A stretch of DNA of 7,060 nucleotides from Betaproteobacteria bacterium (GTDB taxonomy: Bacteria; Pseudomonadota; Gammaproteobacteria; Burkholderiales; Burkholderiaceae_D), in assembly GCA_015655165.1 (NCBI GenBank), contig JAATFN010000285.1, positions 1 to 7,060 of the forward strand. Reading direction: 5' to 3'. How positions within the stretch are numbered: position 1 is the first letter of the stretch; each line of letters starts with the position of its first letter. A program made the translations under genes and the position numbers. Under the pieces are notes generated by a model that worked only from the letters and a program-made list of their open reading frames with translations, did not search any database and was not told where the DNA came from. Below are positions 1 to 7,060 of the stretch, one piece after another.

Positions 1-1229
1 GCACGCCCGTCAGCAGCCACAATCGGTGACTCGCCTGCCGGATAAACATCTGCCAACACCAACACATCGACCGTCGACAATACCTTCACAAAATCCTCAA
101 ACAAATCACGTGTACGTGTATAGCGGTGTGGCTGGAACGCCAGCACCAGACGACGATTTGGATATGTGCAACGGGCAGCGGCAATTGTTGCGGCTGTTTC
201 AACCGGATGATGACCATAGTCATCAACCAGGGTATAACTACCTTCTTGCTTACCATCTCTTACAATGGCGATATCGCCATAACGTGTGAAACGACGGCCA
301 ACACCATTGAATTCCGTTAATGCTTTTTGGATCGCACTGTCTTGCACACTCAATTCACGTGCAATAGCAATCGCAGCACACGCATTTTGCACGTTATGCA
401 TTCCTGGCTGATTCAAGCTAATGCGCATTGGCGGATAGTCTTTCTGAATAACGGTAAATTCCATTTTCCCATCAGTAGCAGTCGCATCAATCGCTCGTAC
501 TTCGGCATCTTCGTGAAAACCGTATGTCACAATCGGTTTGGAGATCATCGGGATGATTTCCCGCACATGCGCATCATCCAGACACAATACTGCCACACCG
601 TAAAATGGCAGACGCTGTGTGAATTCGACAAACGCCTGTTTCAGCTTCGCGAAATCATGGTTATACGTTTCCATATGATCCGCATCGATATTCGTAATGA
701 CTTCGATGACCGGTGTCAGATTCAAAAACGATGCGTCCGATTCGTCGGCTTCGGCCACAATGAATTCACCTGTACCCAATTTGGCATTGCTGCCGGCACT
801 TGTTAAGCGGCCACCAATCACAAACGTCGGATCCAGCCCTCCTTGTGCCAAAACACTGGCAACCAGACTCGTTGTTGTCGTTTTACCATGTGTACCTGCA
901 ATGGCAATACCTTTACGCAAACGCATCAATTCACCCAGCATCACAGCACGAGGTACGACAGGAATACGTTTTTTACGTGCTGCCAACACCTCTGGATTAT
1001 CTGCCTTGACCGCAGTCGACGTCACAATTGCATCAGCCCCGTCGATATTACTGGCGTCATGCCCACGTACCACTTTGATACCCAGCTTTGCCAGCCGGGT
1101 TGTTGCAACATTACTACCCAGATCGGAACCGGACACACCATAGCCCAAATTCAGCATCACTTCGGCAATACCGCTCATGCCCGAGCCGCCAATCCCGACA
1201 AAGTGAATATTTTTAACGCGATGTTTCAT
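1..1229 (-). CDS. murC: UDP-N-acetylmuramate--L-alanine ligase MurC (3' end cut off by window)
   Basis: MurC is the cytoplasmic ATP-dependent ligase that adds L-alanine to UDP-MurNAc, the first amino acid of the peptidoglycan stem peptide. The 409 complete codons start [10 protein letters not shown]. They show the N-terminal nucleotide-binding loop [12 protein letters not shown] (residues 12-23), the ATP-binding P-loop GTHGKTTTT (112-120), the central [11 protein letters not shown] (160-170) with NIDADHM (180-186), FNGVGRRF (307-314), DDYGHHP (336-342) and FQPHR (365-369). All are hallmarks of MurC within the Mur ligase family. The reading frame stays open to the left edge, ending in ...VAADGR, so roughly 50-80 C-terminal residues are missing. 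The ATG start overlaps the murG stop as ATGA; upstream there is only a weak purine run (GGAAAG, about 12 bases away), so translation is probably coupled to murG. No frameshift or missing core motif is seen in the part translated. Confidence 0.97.
   Translation of the reverse strand, partial: MKHRVKNIHFVGIGGSGMSGIAEVMLNLGYGVSGSDLGSNVATTRLAKLGIKVVRGHDASNIDGADAIVTSTAVKADNPEVLAARKKRIPVVPRAVMLGELMRLRKGIAIAGTHGKTTTTSLVASVLAQGGLDPTFVIGGRLTSAGSNAKLGTGEFIVAEADESDASFLNLTPVIEVITNIDADHMETYNHDFAKLKQAFVEFTQRLPFYGVAVLCLDDAHVREIIPMISKPIVTYGFHEDAEVRAIDATATDGKMEFTVIQKDYPPMRISLNQPGMHNVQNACAAIAIARELSVQDSAIQKALTEFNGVGRRFTRYGDIAIVRDGKQEGSYTLVDDYGHHPVETAATIAAARCTYPNRRLVLAFQPHRYTRTRDLFEDFVKVLSTVDVLVLADVYPAGESPIVAADGR
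265..280. repeat. 16-base perfect palindrome inside murC
   Basis: ATGGCGATATCGCCAT reads the same on both strands. It encodes the GDIAI stretch of MurC, shortly after the FNGVGRRF motif. It may be a chance result of codon choice. Confidence 0.5.
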
Positions 1230-2305
1230 CGTTTAACCATTCTTTCCAACACTTGTGCAATCGCTTCATTCGCGTTGCGTCGACCTTGTTCATAAGCAGC
1301 TTGCGCCAACGTCAGGCAAGCTGCCCTATCCAATGTACGAATCAATTCGGCCAGATACACCGGCGTCAATTCGGTTTGCGGCAAATGTATCGCCGCTTTG
1401 TTTTTTGCCATCCAGATGGCATTATCGCGTTGATGCGATGTTGTCGATGCAATCAATGGCACCAGAACGCTAGCCACACCCGCTGCAGTCAATTCTGAAA
1501 TCGTAATCGCACCTGCACGACAAATCACGAGATCTACTTCACCATAACGACGTGGCATATCATCGATAAAATCGACTACCTCGGCATCAATACCTGCTGC
1601 TGCATAGGTCTGTTGCAACTCCACAATATGCTGCTTTCCAGACTGATGCGTGACTTGTGGCCGTACTTCAACGGGTAACAAAGCCAATGCCGCAGGCACA
1701 CAATCATTCAACACTTTTGCCCCCAGACTGCCGCCGACAACCAATATCCTTAATGGCCCAGTCCTGCCGGCATAACGTATTGCAGGTGCCGGCAAATCCA
1801 CAATCTCATGGCGCACAGGATTACCTGTCACTTCCACTTTATTCGCAGCGCGGGCAGCGTCCCCCGCAAAACCAAACAACACACGCGTGGCAAATGGCGC
1901 CAGTATTTTGTTCGAGAGTAATAAGCTCGCATCTGCATTTGCCAACACCAGCGGTACACCGCGCAACTTCGCCATCACGCCGCCCGGTACTGTCACATAA
2001 CCACCCATACCCAGCACCACATCGGGATGCCGTTTACCCAGCACCCTAAAACATCCAACAAAACTTACCAGCAAACGCCACACTCCGCGCAATGTGTGCT
2101 GCCATCCTTTCCCACGCACACCGGAGAACTGGATACGATCCATCTCGATCGCATGCGGCGGCACCAGATCGTTTTCCATACCATGCGTTGTACCCAACCA
2201 GGTCACATCCCAATGTTTCGCGCGCATTGTTTCGGCAATCGCCAGCCCCGGGATGATATGCCCACCGGTGCCTGCTGCCATAATCAATAAGCGCTTCCGG
2301 CTCAT
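1226..2305 (-). CDS. murG: Lipid II synthase MurG (UDP-GlcNAc:lipid I N-acetylglucosaminyltransferase)
   Basis: MurG is a peripheral inner-membrane GT-B glycosyltransferase that transfers GlcNAc from UDP-GlcNAc to lipid I, giving lipid II on the cytoplasmic face. The 359 residues are close to the E. coli length (355). Visible motifs are the first glycine-rich loop [11 protein letters not shown] (residues 10-20), [11 protein letters not shown] (99-109), the C-domain loop GGSLGA (191-196), [11 protein letters not shown] (262-272) and the sugar-nucleotide segment HQRDNA (291-296). The usual HEQN tetrad is replaced by ANAD at 122-125 while the flanking residues align without gaps (LVL before, SNKILA after). 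The start ATG overlaps the ftsW stop (ATGA) and has a strong GGAGGA ribosome-binding site 5 bases upstream. The stop overlaps the murC start. The gene looks intact, and its place between ftsW and murC is the standard one. Confidence 0.97.
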   Translation of the reverse strand: MSRKRLLIMAAGTGGHIIPGLAIAETMRAKHWDVTWLGTTHGMENDLVPPHAIEMDRIQFSGVRGKGWQHTLRGVWRLLVSFVGCFRVLGKRHPDVVLGMGGYVTVPGGVMAKLRGVPLVLANADASLLLSNKILAPFATRVLFGFAGDAARAANKVEVTGNPVRHEIVDLPAPAIRYAGRTGPLRILVVGGSLGAKVLNDCVPAALALLPVEVRPQVTHQSGKQHIVELQQTYAAAGIDAEVVDFIDDMPRRYGEVDLVICRAGAITISELTAAGVASVLVPLIASTTSHQRDNAIWMAKNKAAIHLPQTELTPVYLAELIRTLDRAACLTLAQAAYEQGRRNANEAIAQVLERMVKR

Positions 2306-3552
2306 AATCTTCCTCCGCGCATCAACACCCTGTTTTCATAATCAATGCGCAGCAAAATCACCAGTCCCAGACAATTAATCAGTACACCGGAACCACCGTA
2401 GCTCATCAACGGCAAGGTCAACCCCTTCGTTGGCAACAGCCCCAGGTTCACACCCATATTGATAAAGGCCTGTACACCAATCCAGATGCCAATACCTTTG
2501 GCCACCAAACCGGCAAATGTCAAATCCAGCGCAATGGCTTGTCGGCCAATTTCAAATGCACGTTTTACAATCCAGTAAAACGCCAGCACAACTACCAATA
2601 CGCCCACAAAACCTAACTCTTCACCAATGACCGCCAATAAAAAGTCGGTATGCGCTTCAGGCAGGTAATGCAGCTTTTCAACACTGCGTCCTAATCCCAC
2701 ACCAAACAATTCACCCCGGCCAAATGCAATCAACGAATGCGACAATTGGTATGCCTTACCCAATGCATTGTTTTCTTCCCACGGGTTCAAATACGCAAAG
2801 ATCCGTTCACGCCGCCATGGAGATAACACAATCACCATGGTAAAAATACCGACCAGGGTAGCCCCGATTCCACCGAACCAGACACCATTGATGCCACCCA
2901 AAAATAAGATGCCCATGGCGATGCAGACAATCACACCAAACGCGCCAAGATCCGGTTCCAATAACAGCAACAAGCCGACAAAACCGACTGCTGCTGTCAT
3001 CGGCAAAAATCCTTTGGTCAATTTATGCATTACTTCCTGTTTACGCACGGTATAGTCCGCTGCATAAATCACCACAAATAATTTCATCAATTCCGATGGT
3101 TGCAGGTTAAACACCTTAAATGACAACCAGCGTCTTGCACCATTCACCCCTTTACCAACACCTGGTACCAAGACCAGAAGCAATAGAAAAAGGGTAATCA
3201 CAAATAAATATGGCGCCCATTTCTGCCACGTTTTCATATCGATGCGAAAGGCAAACAAACTCACAATCAATGCCACGCAGATAAAAAGTGCCTGACGTAT
3301 CAGAAAATGCCACGTCTTGTAATTTGCATACTTGGGCGAATCAGGCAATGCTACAGATGCCGAATACACCATTACCATGCCAAACAACATCAGCAACAAA
3401 ACAATCCACACCAACGGCTGATCGTATTCCATCATCTTGGTGCGCTGCATATCCGCGCCCAGCACAACACGCCCGGACGCCTTTACTTTGTCGGAAGATT
3501 TTCCGAACAGCGCACCCAGCTTGTCAATGATAGAAAACGATGCAAGTTTCAC
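2302..3552 (-). CDS. ftsW: Septal peptidoglycan glycosyltransferase FtsW (SEDS family)
   Basis: FtsW is the polytopic inner-membrane SEDS protein that polymerises lipid II at the septum together with the transpeptidase FtsI. The 416 residues match E. coli FtsW (414). A cytoplasmic N-terminal tail of about 45 residues is followed by about ten hydrophobic segments (for example near 47-64, 84-103, 113-131, 183-199, 203-220, 228-244, 306-328, 345-370, 388-402). Conserved stretches include GARRWLSF (138-145), LQPSELMKL (150-158), the [13 protein letters not shown] loop (278-290), PEAHTDF (298-304), whose D303 corresponds to the essential SEDS aspartate, and [17 protein letters not shown] (371-387). 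The sequence then reads SG where E. coli has SS. PEAHTDF and the cluster position favour FtsW over RodA. The start codon is GTG inside a GTGA overlap with murD, supported by GAGGTGA just upstream; the next in-frame ATG (residue 35) would remove most of the tail. Confidence 0.96.
   Translation of the reverse strand: MKLASFSIIDKLGALFGKSSDKVKASGRVVLGADMQRTKMMEYDQPLVWIVLLLMLFGMVMVYSASVALPDSPKYANYKTWHFLIRQALFICVALIVSLFAFRIDMKTWQKWAPYLFVITLFLLLLVLVPGVGKGVNGARRWLSFKVFNLQPSELMKLFVVIYAADYTVRKQEVMHKLTKGFLPMTAAVGFVGLLLLLEPDLGAFGVIVCIAMGILFLGGINGVWFGGIGATLVGIFTMVIVLSPWRRERIFAYLNPWEENNALGKAYQLSHSLIAFGRGELFGVGLGRSVEKLHYLPEAHTDFLLAVIGEELGFVGVLVVVLAFYWIVKRAFEIGRQAIALDLTFAGLVAKGIGIWIGVQAFINMGVNLGLLPTKGLTLPLMSYGGSGVLINCLGLVILLRIDYENRVLMRGGRL
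2311..2316 (-). promoter_or_regulatory. Ribosome-binding site of murG
   Basis: GGAGGA on the minus strand lies 5 bases before the murG ATG, inside the last codons of ftsW. It is the strongest Shine-Dalgarno match in the window and fixes the murG start at 2305. Confidence 0.75.
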
Positions 3553-5069
3553 ACAATCACCTCGCCCTTAGATAAGCCCAATTCACGTACAGCATCGACA
3601 AATACTGCAGCACGGTGTTCATATCCCTTAAACATGTCAAAACTGGCGCACGCAGGTGACAACAAAACTGCATCTCCCTCTTGCGCCAGTTGCCCCGCTG
3701 TCTCAACAGCAGCTTCCAATGTCGGACAATCAGTCAACTCCACACCGGCATCAGACAAAGCAGCACGAATTAACGGTGCATCACGACCAATTAGCAACAC
3801 GGTGCGTACATATTTTTGGGCGGGAACTGATAATGGTGCAAAATCCTGTCCCTTGCCTTCACCACCGACAATCACAATCAGACGATTCGCACGACCGCCA
3901 TAACCCAGCCCGTTTAATGCAGCAACTGTTGCACCAACATTTGTCCCCTTACTGTCGTCGTAATACTCGACACCAGCAATGACGCCGACTAGTTCAACAC
4001 GGTGCGGCTCACCTTTATACTCACGCAAACCATGCAGCAACGGTGCCAAAGGCAAATCGATCGCACGACACAACGCCAACGCTGCCAACGCATTTGCCGC
4101 GTTATGTACACCACGGATCTTTAATGCATCTACCGGCATTAACTGCTTAACAGTAAACGCCGACTCGATTAACACTTGCTGGTCTTTTTTCTTGCGCTTA
4201 CCAATACTGCCGTCTTCATCATCAATCGCCGCTGCATACGACAACCATTGCATACCATTGTCGCCAACCAGACCTAAATCGTTCGCATGCAGCGGTTTGT
4301 CGATACCAAATGTCACACAAGGTGACATTGACGAAGCCAGCGCCATTGTCAGTGCATCATCACGGTTCAATACACGGATGGTCTGCGCACCAAAAATTCG
4401 TGCTTTTGCTGCCACATATGCATCGATGTCGCCATGCCAGTCCAGATGATCTTGCGTAATATTCAATACAGTCGCCGCATCTGCATTCAGACTAAACGTC
4501 GATTGCAACTGGAAGCTAGACAGCTCCAAAACCCATACCTGGGGCAATGTATCTGCTTCAATTGCATCCCGCAAAACGTCTAATGCTGCCGGACTGATAT
4601 TGCCTGCAACAGCAACACTCAACCCCGCACGCTGGCATAACAAGCCTGTCAGAGAGGTCACGGTCGTTTTACCATTCGTGCCGGTAATGGCAAGCACCTT
4701 CGGTACATAACCCCGTTCTTCACGTAATGCGGCCAATGCTTGCGCAAACAACTCGATTTCGCCCCACACAGGAATGTCTCGTTCGGCAGCAGCCGGTACA
4801 ATGCCATTGAGTTCACGTCCAGGTGCCAGACCAGGACTCACTGCCACAAAATCGATATCGTCAAGCAACGCGGGCAACAGTGCGCATCCACCGATAAATT
4901 CCACATCAGCAGATACGGCGCGCAATACATCCAGACGCGCTGACACAGCGTGTGCATCGCGTGTATCGGCAACACGCACGGTAGCACCACTGTGGATTAA
5001 CCACAGTGCCATCGCCAGACCCGACTCTCCAAGGCCTAACACCAGTACATGTTTATCTGTGTACTTCAT
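3549..5069 (-). CDS. murD: UDP-N-acetylmuramoyl-L-alanine--D-glutamate ligase MurD
   Basis: MurD is the cytoplasmic ATP-dependent ligase that adds D-glutamate to UDP-MurNAc-L-Ala. Visible motifs are the N-terminal GLGESGLA loop (residues 12-19), VSPGLAPG (77-84), the ATP P-loop GTNGKTT (130-136), [10 protein letters not shown] (181-190), TQDHLDWHG (205-213), K222, which aligns with the carbamylated lysine of the family, [15 protein letters not shown] (319-333), EPHRVE (354-359), [11 protein letters not shown] (371-381) and [16 protein letters not shown] (471-486). DSKGTNVG and SPACASFD distinguish MurD from its paralogues. At 506 residues it is about 70 longer than E. coli MurD. The extra length is spread over several loops, the most distinctive being a charged stretch at 283-299 with KRKKK. 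The ATG lies 16 bases after the mraY stop with only a weak purine-rich upstream sequence. The stop overlaps the ftsW GTG start by 4 bases. Confidence 0.97.
   Translation of the reverse strand: MKYTDKHVLVLGLGESGLAMALWLIHSGATVRVADTRDAHAVSARLDVLRAVSADVEFIGGCALLPALLDDIDFVAVSPGLAPGRELNGIVPAAAERDIPVWGEIELFAQALAALREERGYVPKVLAITGTNGKTTVTSLTGLLCQRAGLSVAVAGNISPAALDVLRDAIEADTLPQVWVLELSSFQLQSTFSLNADAATVLNITQDHLDWHGDIDAYVAAKARIFGAQTIRVLNRDDALTMALASSMSPCVTFGIDKPLHANDLGLVGDNGMQWLSYAAAIDDEDGSIGKRKKKDQQVLIESAFTVKQLMPVDALKIRGVHNAANALAALALCRAIDLPLAPLLHGLREYKGEPHRVELVGVIAGVEYYDDSKGTNVGATVAALNGLGYGGRANRLIVIVGGEGKGQDFAPLSVPAQKYVRTVLLIGRDAPLIRAALSDAGVELTDCPTLEAAVETAGQLAQEGDAVLLSPACASFDMFKGYEHRAAVFVDAVRELGLSKGEVIV
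3557..3563 (-). promoter_or_regulatory. Ribosome-binding site deciding the GTG start of ftsW
   Basis: GAGGTGA on the minus strand ends 4 bases before the ftsW GTG, and its GAGG core ends 7 bases before it. It lies in the final murD codons. This good match to the 16S anti-Shine-Dalgarno sequence is the main reason to accept the GTG at 3552 over the ATG at residue 35. Confidence 0.7.
4988..5008. repeat. Perfect inverted repeat early in murD (8-base arms, 5-base loop)
   Basis: CACTGTGG and CCACAGTG flank the 5-base spacer ATTAA. In the murD mRNA this can form an 8-base-pair hairpin beginning about 60 bases after the start codon, over codons for the ALWLIHSG segment. The pairing is seen directly in the sequence; any role is unproven, and the coding constraint may explain it. 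Confidence 0.55.
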
Positions 5070-5085
5070 TCGCTGTTTTTCTCGC
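5070..5085 (-). other. mraY-murD intergenic gap, the longest non-coding stretch in the window
   Basis: These 16 bases read GCGAGAAAAACAGCGA on the coding strand. They hold no strong Shine-Dalgarno match (only GCGAG/GAGA, far from the ATG) and no room for a promoter or terminator. murD translation probably depends on an A-rich leader and on ribosomes arriving from mraY. Confidence 0.6.
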
Positions 5086-6255
5086 TTAACGTAACTTCAG
5101 GGTGGATAAACCCACCAATACCAGCATCATCGTAATAATCCAGAAACGCACAACGACTTGCGTTTCCTTCCAGCCTTTTTGTTCATAGTGATGGTGCAAC
5201 GGTGCCATCAACAAAATCCGCTTACCAACACCGTAACGTTTTTTCGTGATTTTGAAATACGCTACCTGCAGCATCACCGACAAAGTCTCGACGACAAAAA
5301 TACCGCCCATAATGAACAGCACAATCTCTTGCCTGACAATCACAGCGATGGTGCCTAAAGCACCACCCAAAGCCAATGCACCGACATCCCCCATAAAGAC
5401 TTGCGCGGGGTACGCGTTATACCAGAGAAATGCCAGACCAGCACCGGCCATCGCACCGCAGAAAATCAATAATTCGCCCGCTCCCGGAATATGTGGAATC
5501 AACAAATATTTTGCATAAGTCACACTACCTGTCAGATACGCAAACAAACCCAGTGCAGCACCTACCATCACTGTTGGCATAATTGCCAGACCATCCAGCC
5601 CATCGGTCAGATTCACAGCATTGCTGGTACCGACAATCACAAAATACGTCAATGCAATAAAACCACAGACACCCAACGGATAACTAATGCTCTTGAAGAA
5701 AGGCACAATCAAGTCAGCCTTGGGCGACAAAGTCATATTAAAACCGGACTGTACCCAAGCAACAAACAACTCCCAGACTTTGGTATTGTTGACTTCGGAC
5801 ACAGAAAATGCCAGACAGACCGACGCGACAATGCCGATCAAGGATTGCCACATGTATTTTTCACGGGAGCGCATACCGTTCGGGTCCTTAAAGACTACCT
5901 TGCGGTAATCATCGACCCAACCAATCGCCCCAAAACCCAGTGTCACAATCAATACAATCCACACAAAGCGATTACCCAAATCTGCCCACAACAATGTAGA
6001 AATACCAATACCGATTAAAATCAAAACACCACCCATTGTTGGCGTTCCGGACTTGATCAAATGTGTTTGCGGACCATCTGTGCGTACTGCCTGACCGACT
6101 TTCAAGCGCGTTAACATACGAATCACACCAGGACCGGCTAGCAAACCGATAAACAATGCCGTCAGCGTCGCCAATACCGTGCGAAACGTAATAAAGTTAA
6201 AAATGCGCAGAAAACCTAATTCCTGCTGAAAATTTTGCGCCAACCAAAGCAGCAT
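5086..6255 (-). CDS. mraY: Phospho-N-acetylmuramoyl-pentapeptide-transferase MraY
   Basis: MraY is the integral inner-membrane enzyme that transfers phospho-MurNAc-pentapeptide from its UDP carrier to undecaprenyl phosphate, making lipid I. The 389 residues are longer than E. coli MraY (360). The protein is hydrophobic throughout, with about ten membrane segments. Family motifs are present in order: SGTPTMGG (residues 69-76), VDDYRK (114-119) with the aspartate pair of the active site, the [10 protein letters not shown] signature (215-224), [12 protein letters not shown] (287-298) and the histidine-rich [11 protein letters not shown] (352-362). The HHH motif and [10 protein letters not shown] separate it from the related WecA/TagO transferases. 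The ATG follows the murF TAG after a single base, and AGGGAG lies 9 bases upstream inside the murF end. The gene ends 16 bases before murD. No disruption is seen. Confidence 0.98.
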   Translation of the reverse strand: MLLWLAQNFQQELGFLRIFNFITFRTVLATLTALFIGLLAGPGVIRMLTRLKVGQAVRTDGPQTHLIKSGTPTMGGVLILIGIGISTLLWADLGNRFVWIVLIVTLGFGAIGWVDDYRKVVFKDPNGMRSREKYMWQSLIGIVASVCLAFSVSEVNNTKVWELFVAWVQSGFNMTLSPKADLIVPFFKSISYPLGVCGFIALTYFVIVGTSNAVNLTDGLDGLAIMPTVMVGAALGLFAYLTGSVTYAKYLLIPHIPGAGELLIFCGAMAGAGLAFLWYNAYPAQVFMGDVGALALGGALGTIAVIVRQEIVLFIMGGIFVVETLSVMLQVAYFKITKKRYGVGKRILLMAPLHHHYEQKGWKETQVVVRFWIITMMLVLVGLSTLKLR

Positions 6256-6256
6256 G

Positions 6257-7060
6257 CTAGTGCGCTCCCTGTAAATTACGTGTGTTATCTGTCTGTACTA
6301 AATACTGCACAACCCGCTCCATTTTCATGAAACGGGATCCTTTCACCAAGACTGCCGAAGCCGGCGTCGCCACAGTAGTCAGTACCTGATTCAATGTATC
6401 GATATCGATAAAATGTTGCGCTGTTTGTGTACCTGCAGCCTTGTTAAATGCATCGATCGCATACTGCATCAGTTCGCCCAAACCAAGAAAATGGGTAATA
6501 CCGCGCTCTTTTGCATAAAGACCAATTTCTTCGTGGAACTTTTTGCCTTCACTACCCACTTCACCCATGTCTCCCAATACAAAAACGCGCGGTGCATTCG
6601 CTTGTGCCAATACATCAATTGCCGCACGTACAGAATCCGGATTGGCGTTATACGTGTCATCAATGACCAACGCCCCGTTGATAGCAGCTTTGCGCTGGAG
6701 GCGTCCTGCTACCGGAGAAAACGCTTCCAGTCCTGCAATGATCGCTGCAGTCTCAATGCCTGCCGCCAGTGCACAAGCAATCGCGGCCAATGCATTTCTC
6801 ACGTTATGCTCGCCAACTGCTGACAACTGCATGGCAAATGTATTTGTCACATCCTCCATACGGGTTGTGACAGTCAGCGCATTACCAAACTCTTGTGCCC
6901 GATACTGTGCACTGACATCTGCCGTACGACTCAAACCAAATGTCAACACACGACGCGTGCCAGCCAATTTTGTCCACAATGCGGTGTATGCATCTTCAGC
7001 AGGAAATACGGCAACACCATCTTCAGGCAACTGTTCGAAAACCGAACCGTTTTCACGAGC
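6257..7060 (-). CDS. murF: UDP-N-acetylmuramoyl-tripeptide--D-alanyl-D-alanine ligase MurF (5' end cut off by window)
   Basis: MurF is the cytoplasmic ligase that adds the D-Ala-D-Ala dipeptide to the UDP-MurNAc-tripeptide, completing the pentapeptide precursor. Only the last 267 residues are in the window; the frame is open to the right edge (first codons ARENGSVF), so the start, the N-terminal domain and the ATP P-loop lie outside. Motifs in the visible part, numbered from the edge, are [11 protein letters not shown] (83-93), PVAGRLQ (116-122), [14 protein letters not shown] (134-147), GDMGEVG (163-169) and the C-terminal [10 protein letters not shown] (239-248). [10 protein letters not shown] and KGSR are MurF-type, distinguishing it from MurE. 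The gene ends in TAG one base before the mraY ATG, which is the standard dcw order. A TTG at 7030 is an internal leucine codon and not a start. Confidence 0.95.
   Translation of the reverse strand, partial: ARENGSVFEQLPEDGVAVFPAEDAYTALWTKLAGTRRVLTFGLSRTADVSAQYRAQEFGNALTVTTRMEDVTNTFAMQLSAVGEHNVRNALAAIACALAAGIETAAIIAGLEAFSPVAGRLQRKAAINGALVIDDTYNANPDSVRAAIDVLAQANAPRVFVLGDMGEVGSEGKKFHEEIGLYAKERGITHFLGLGELMQYAIDAFNKAAGTQTAQHFIDIDTLNQVLTTVATPASAVLVKGSRFMKMERVVQYLVQTDNTRNLQGAH
6265..6270 (-). promoter_or_regulatory. Ribosome-binding site of mraY
   Basis: AGGGAG on the minus strand sits 9 bases before the mraY ATG and lies within the last codons of murF. It supports the ATG at 6255 as the start. Because it is inside murF, ribosomes finishing murF pass directly over it. 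Confidence 0.6.

Noticed and set aside
51..60. Recurring word GCCAACACC (also near 298, 982 and 1939)
   Set aside because: Spacing is irregular and the copies lie in different genes; they follow from common Val-Leu-Ala or Val-Gly codons read on the minus strand, not from a repeat array.
327..806. 159-codon plus-strand open frame opposite murC
   Set aside because: The minus-strand MurC reading frame runs continuously through this stretch with conserved motifs, so the plus-strand frame is a shadow.
3307..3903. 198-codon open frame on the plus strand opposite the ftsW start and murD end
   Set aside because: It is wholly antisense to two well-supported conserved genes and has a composition like a reverse-complement shadow, with no recognisable domain.
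5491..6018. 175-codon plus-strand open frame opposite mraY
   Set aside because: Antisense shadow of mraY; rich in His, Gln and Thr as expected from a reversed hydrophobic gene, and no family resemblance.
6397..6410. 14-base palindrome TATCGATATCGATA in murF
   Set aside because: About one palindrome of this length is not surprising in 7 kb, and it is explained by codons for the IDID stretch.
6469..6663. 64-codon minus-strand open frame within murF
   Set aside because: It is in a different frame inside the conserved MurF C-terminal region and has no independent support.
7028..7030. TTG as a possible start for a short MurF-like protein
   Set aside because: The frame is open upstream to the window edge with MurF-like residues, so this is an internal leucine codon of a truncated view of murF.
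1..7060. Search for mobile elements, CRISPR arrays, tRNA/rRNA genes, terminators or an undescribed system
   Set aside because: The window is filled end to end by six conserved dcw genes with at most 16 non-coding bases between them; no structure of these kinds is visible.

Overview
This window is a run of peptidoglycan-synthesis and cell-division genes from a bacterial division and cell wall (dcw) cluster. All six genes lie on the minus strand, so transcription runs from high to low coordinates: murF (3' part only, off the right edge), mraY, murD, ftsW, murG, murC (5' part, off the left edge). This is the classical proteobacterial order murF-mraY-murD-ftsW-murG-murC. From the usual layout, murE/ftsI would be expected beyond the right edge and ddl/ftsQ/ftsA/ftsZ beyond the left, but neither is visible.

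The organism is most likely a betaproteobacterium, probably Burkholderiales and perhaps near Oxalobacteraceae. The reasons are the 389-residue MraY and the roughly 500-residue MurD, both longer than in E. coli and sizes I associate with Burkholderiales, together with a MurG that has ANAD where E. coli has HEQN. Base composition looks close to half G+C, low for that order. The assignment is inference from protein features and not from a search.

Layout: murF fragment 6257-7060; mraY 5086-6255 after a 1-base gap; murD 3549-5069 after a 16-base gap; ftsW 2302-3552; murG 1226-2305; murC 1-1229. The last three junctions are 4-base start/stop overlaps (GTGA, ATGA, ATGA). There is no non-coding stretch longer than 16 bases, and I see no internal promoter, terminator, RNA gene, mobile element or CRISPR array.

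The genes work as one pathway. MurC and MurD add L-Ala and D-Glu to UDP-MurNAc in the cytoplasm. MurF adds D-Ala-D-Ala to finish the pentapeptide. MraY transfers the phospho-MurNAc-pentapeptide to undecaprenyl phosphate (lipid I), and MurG adds GlcNAc (lipid II). FtsW, the septal SEDS glycosyltransferase, polymerises lipid II at the division site. I found no sign of a previously undescribed system. The points worth a second look are family-level variations (MurG motif, MurD insertion), the tight translational coupling, and a few short inverted repeats inside coding sequence.
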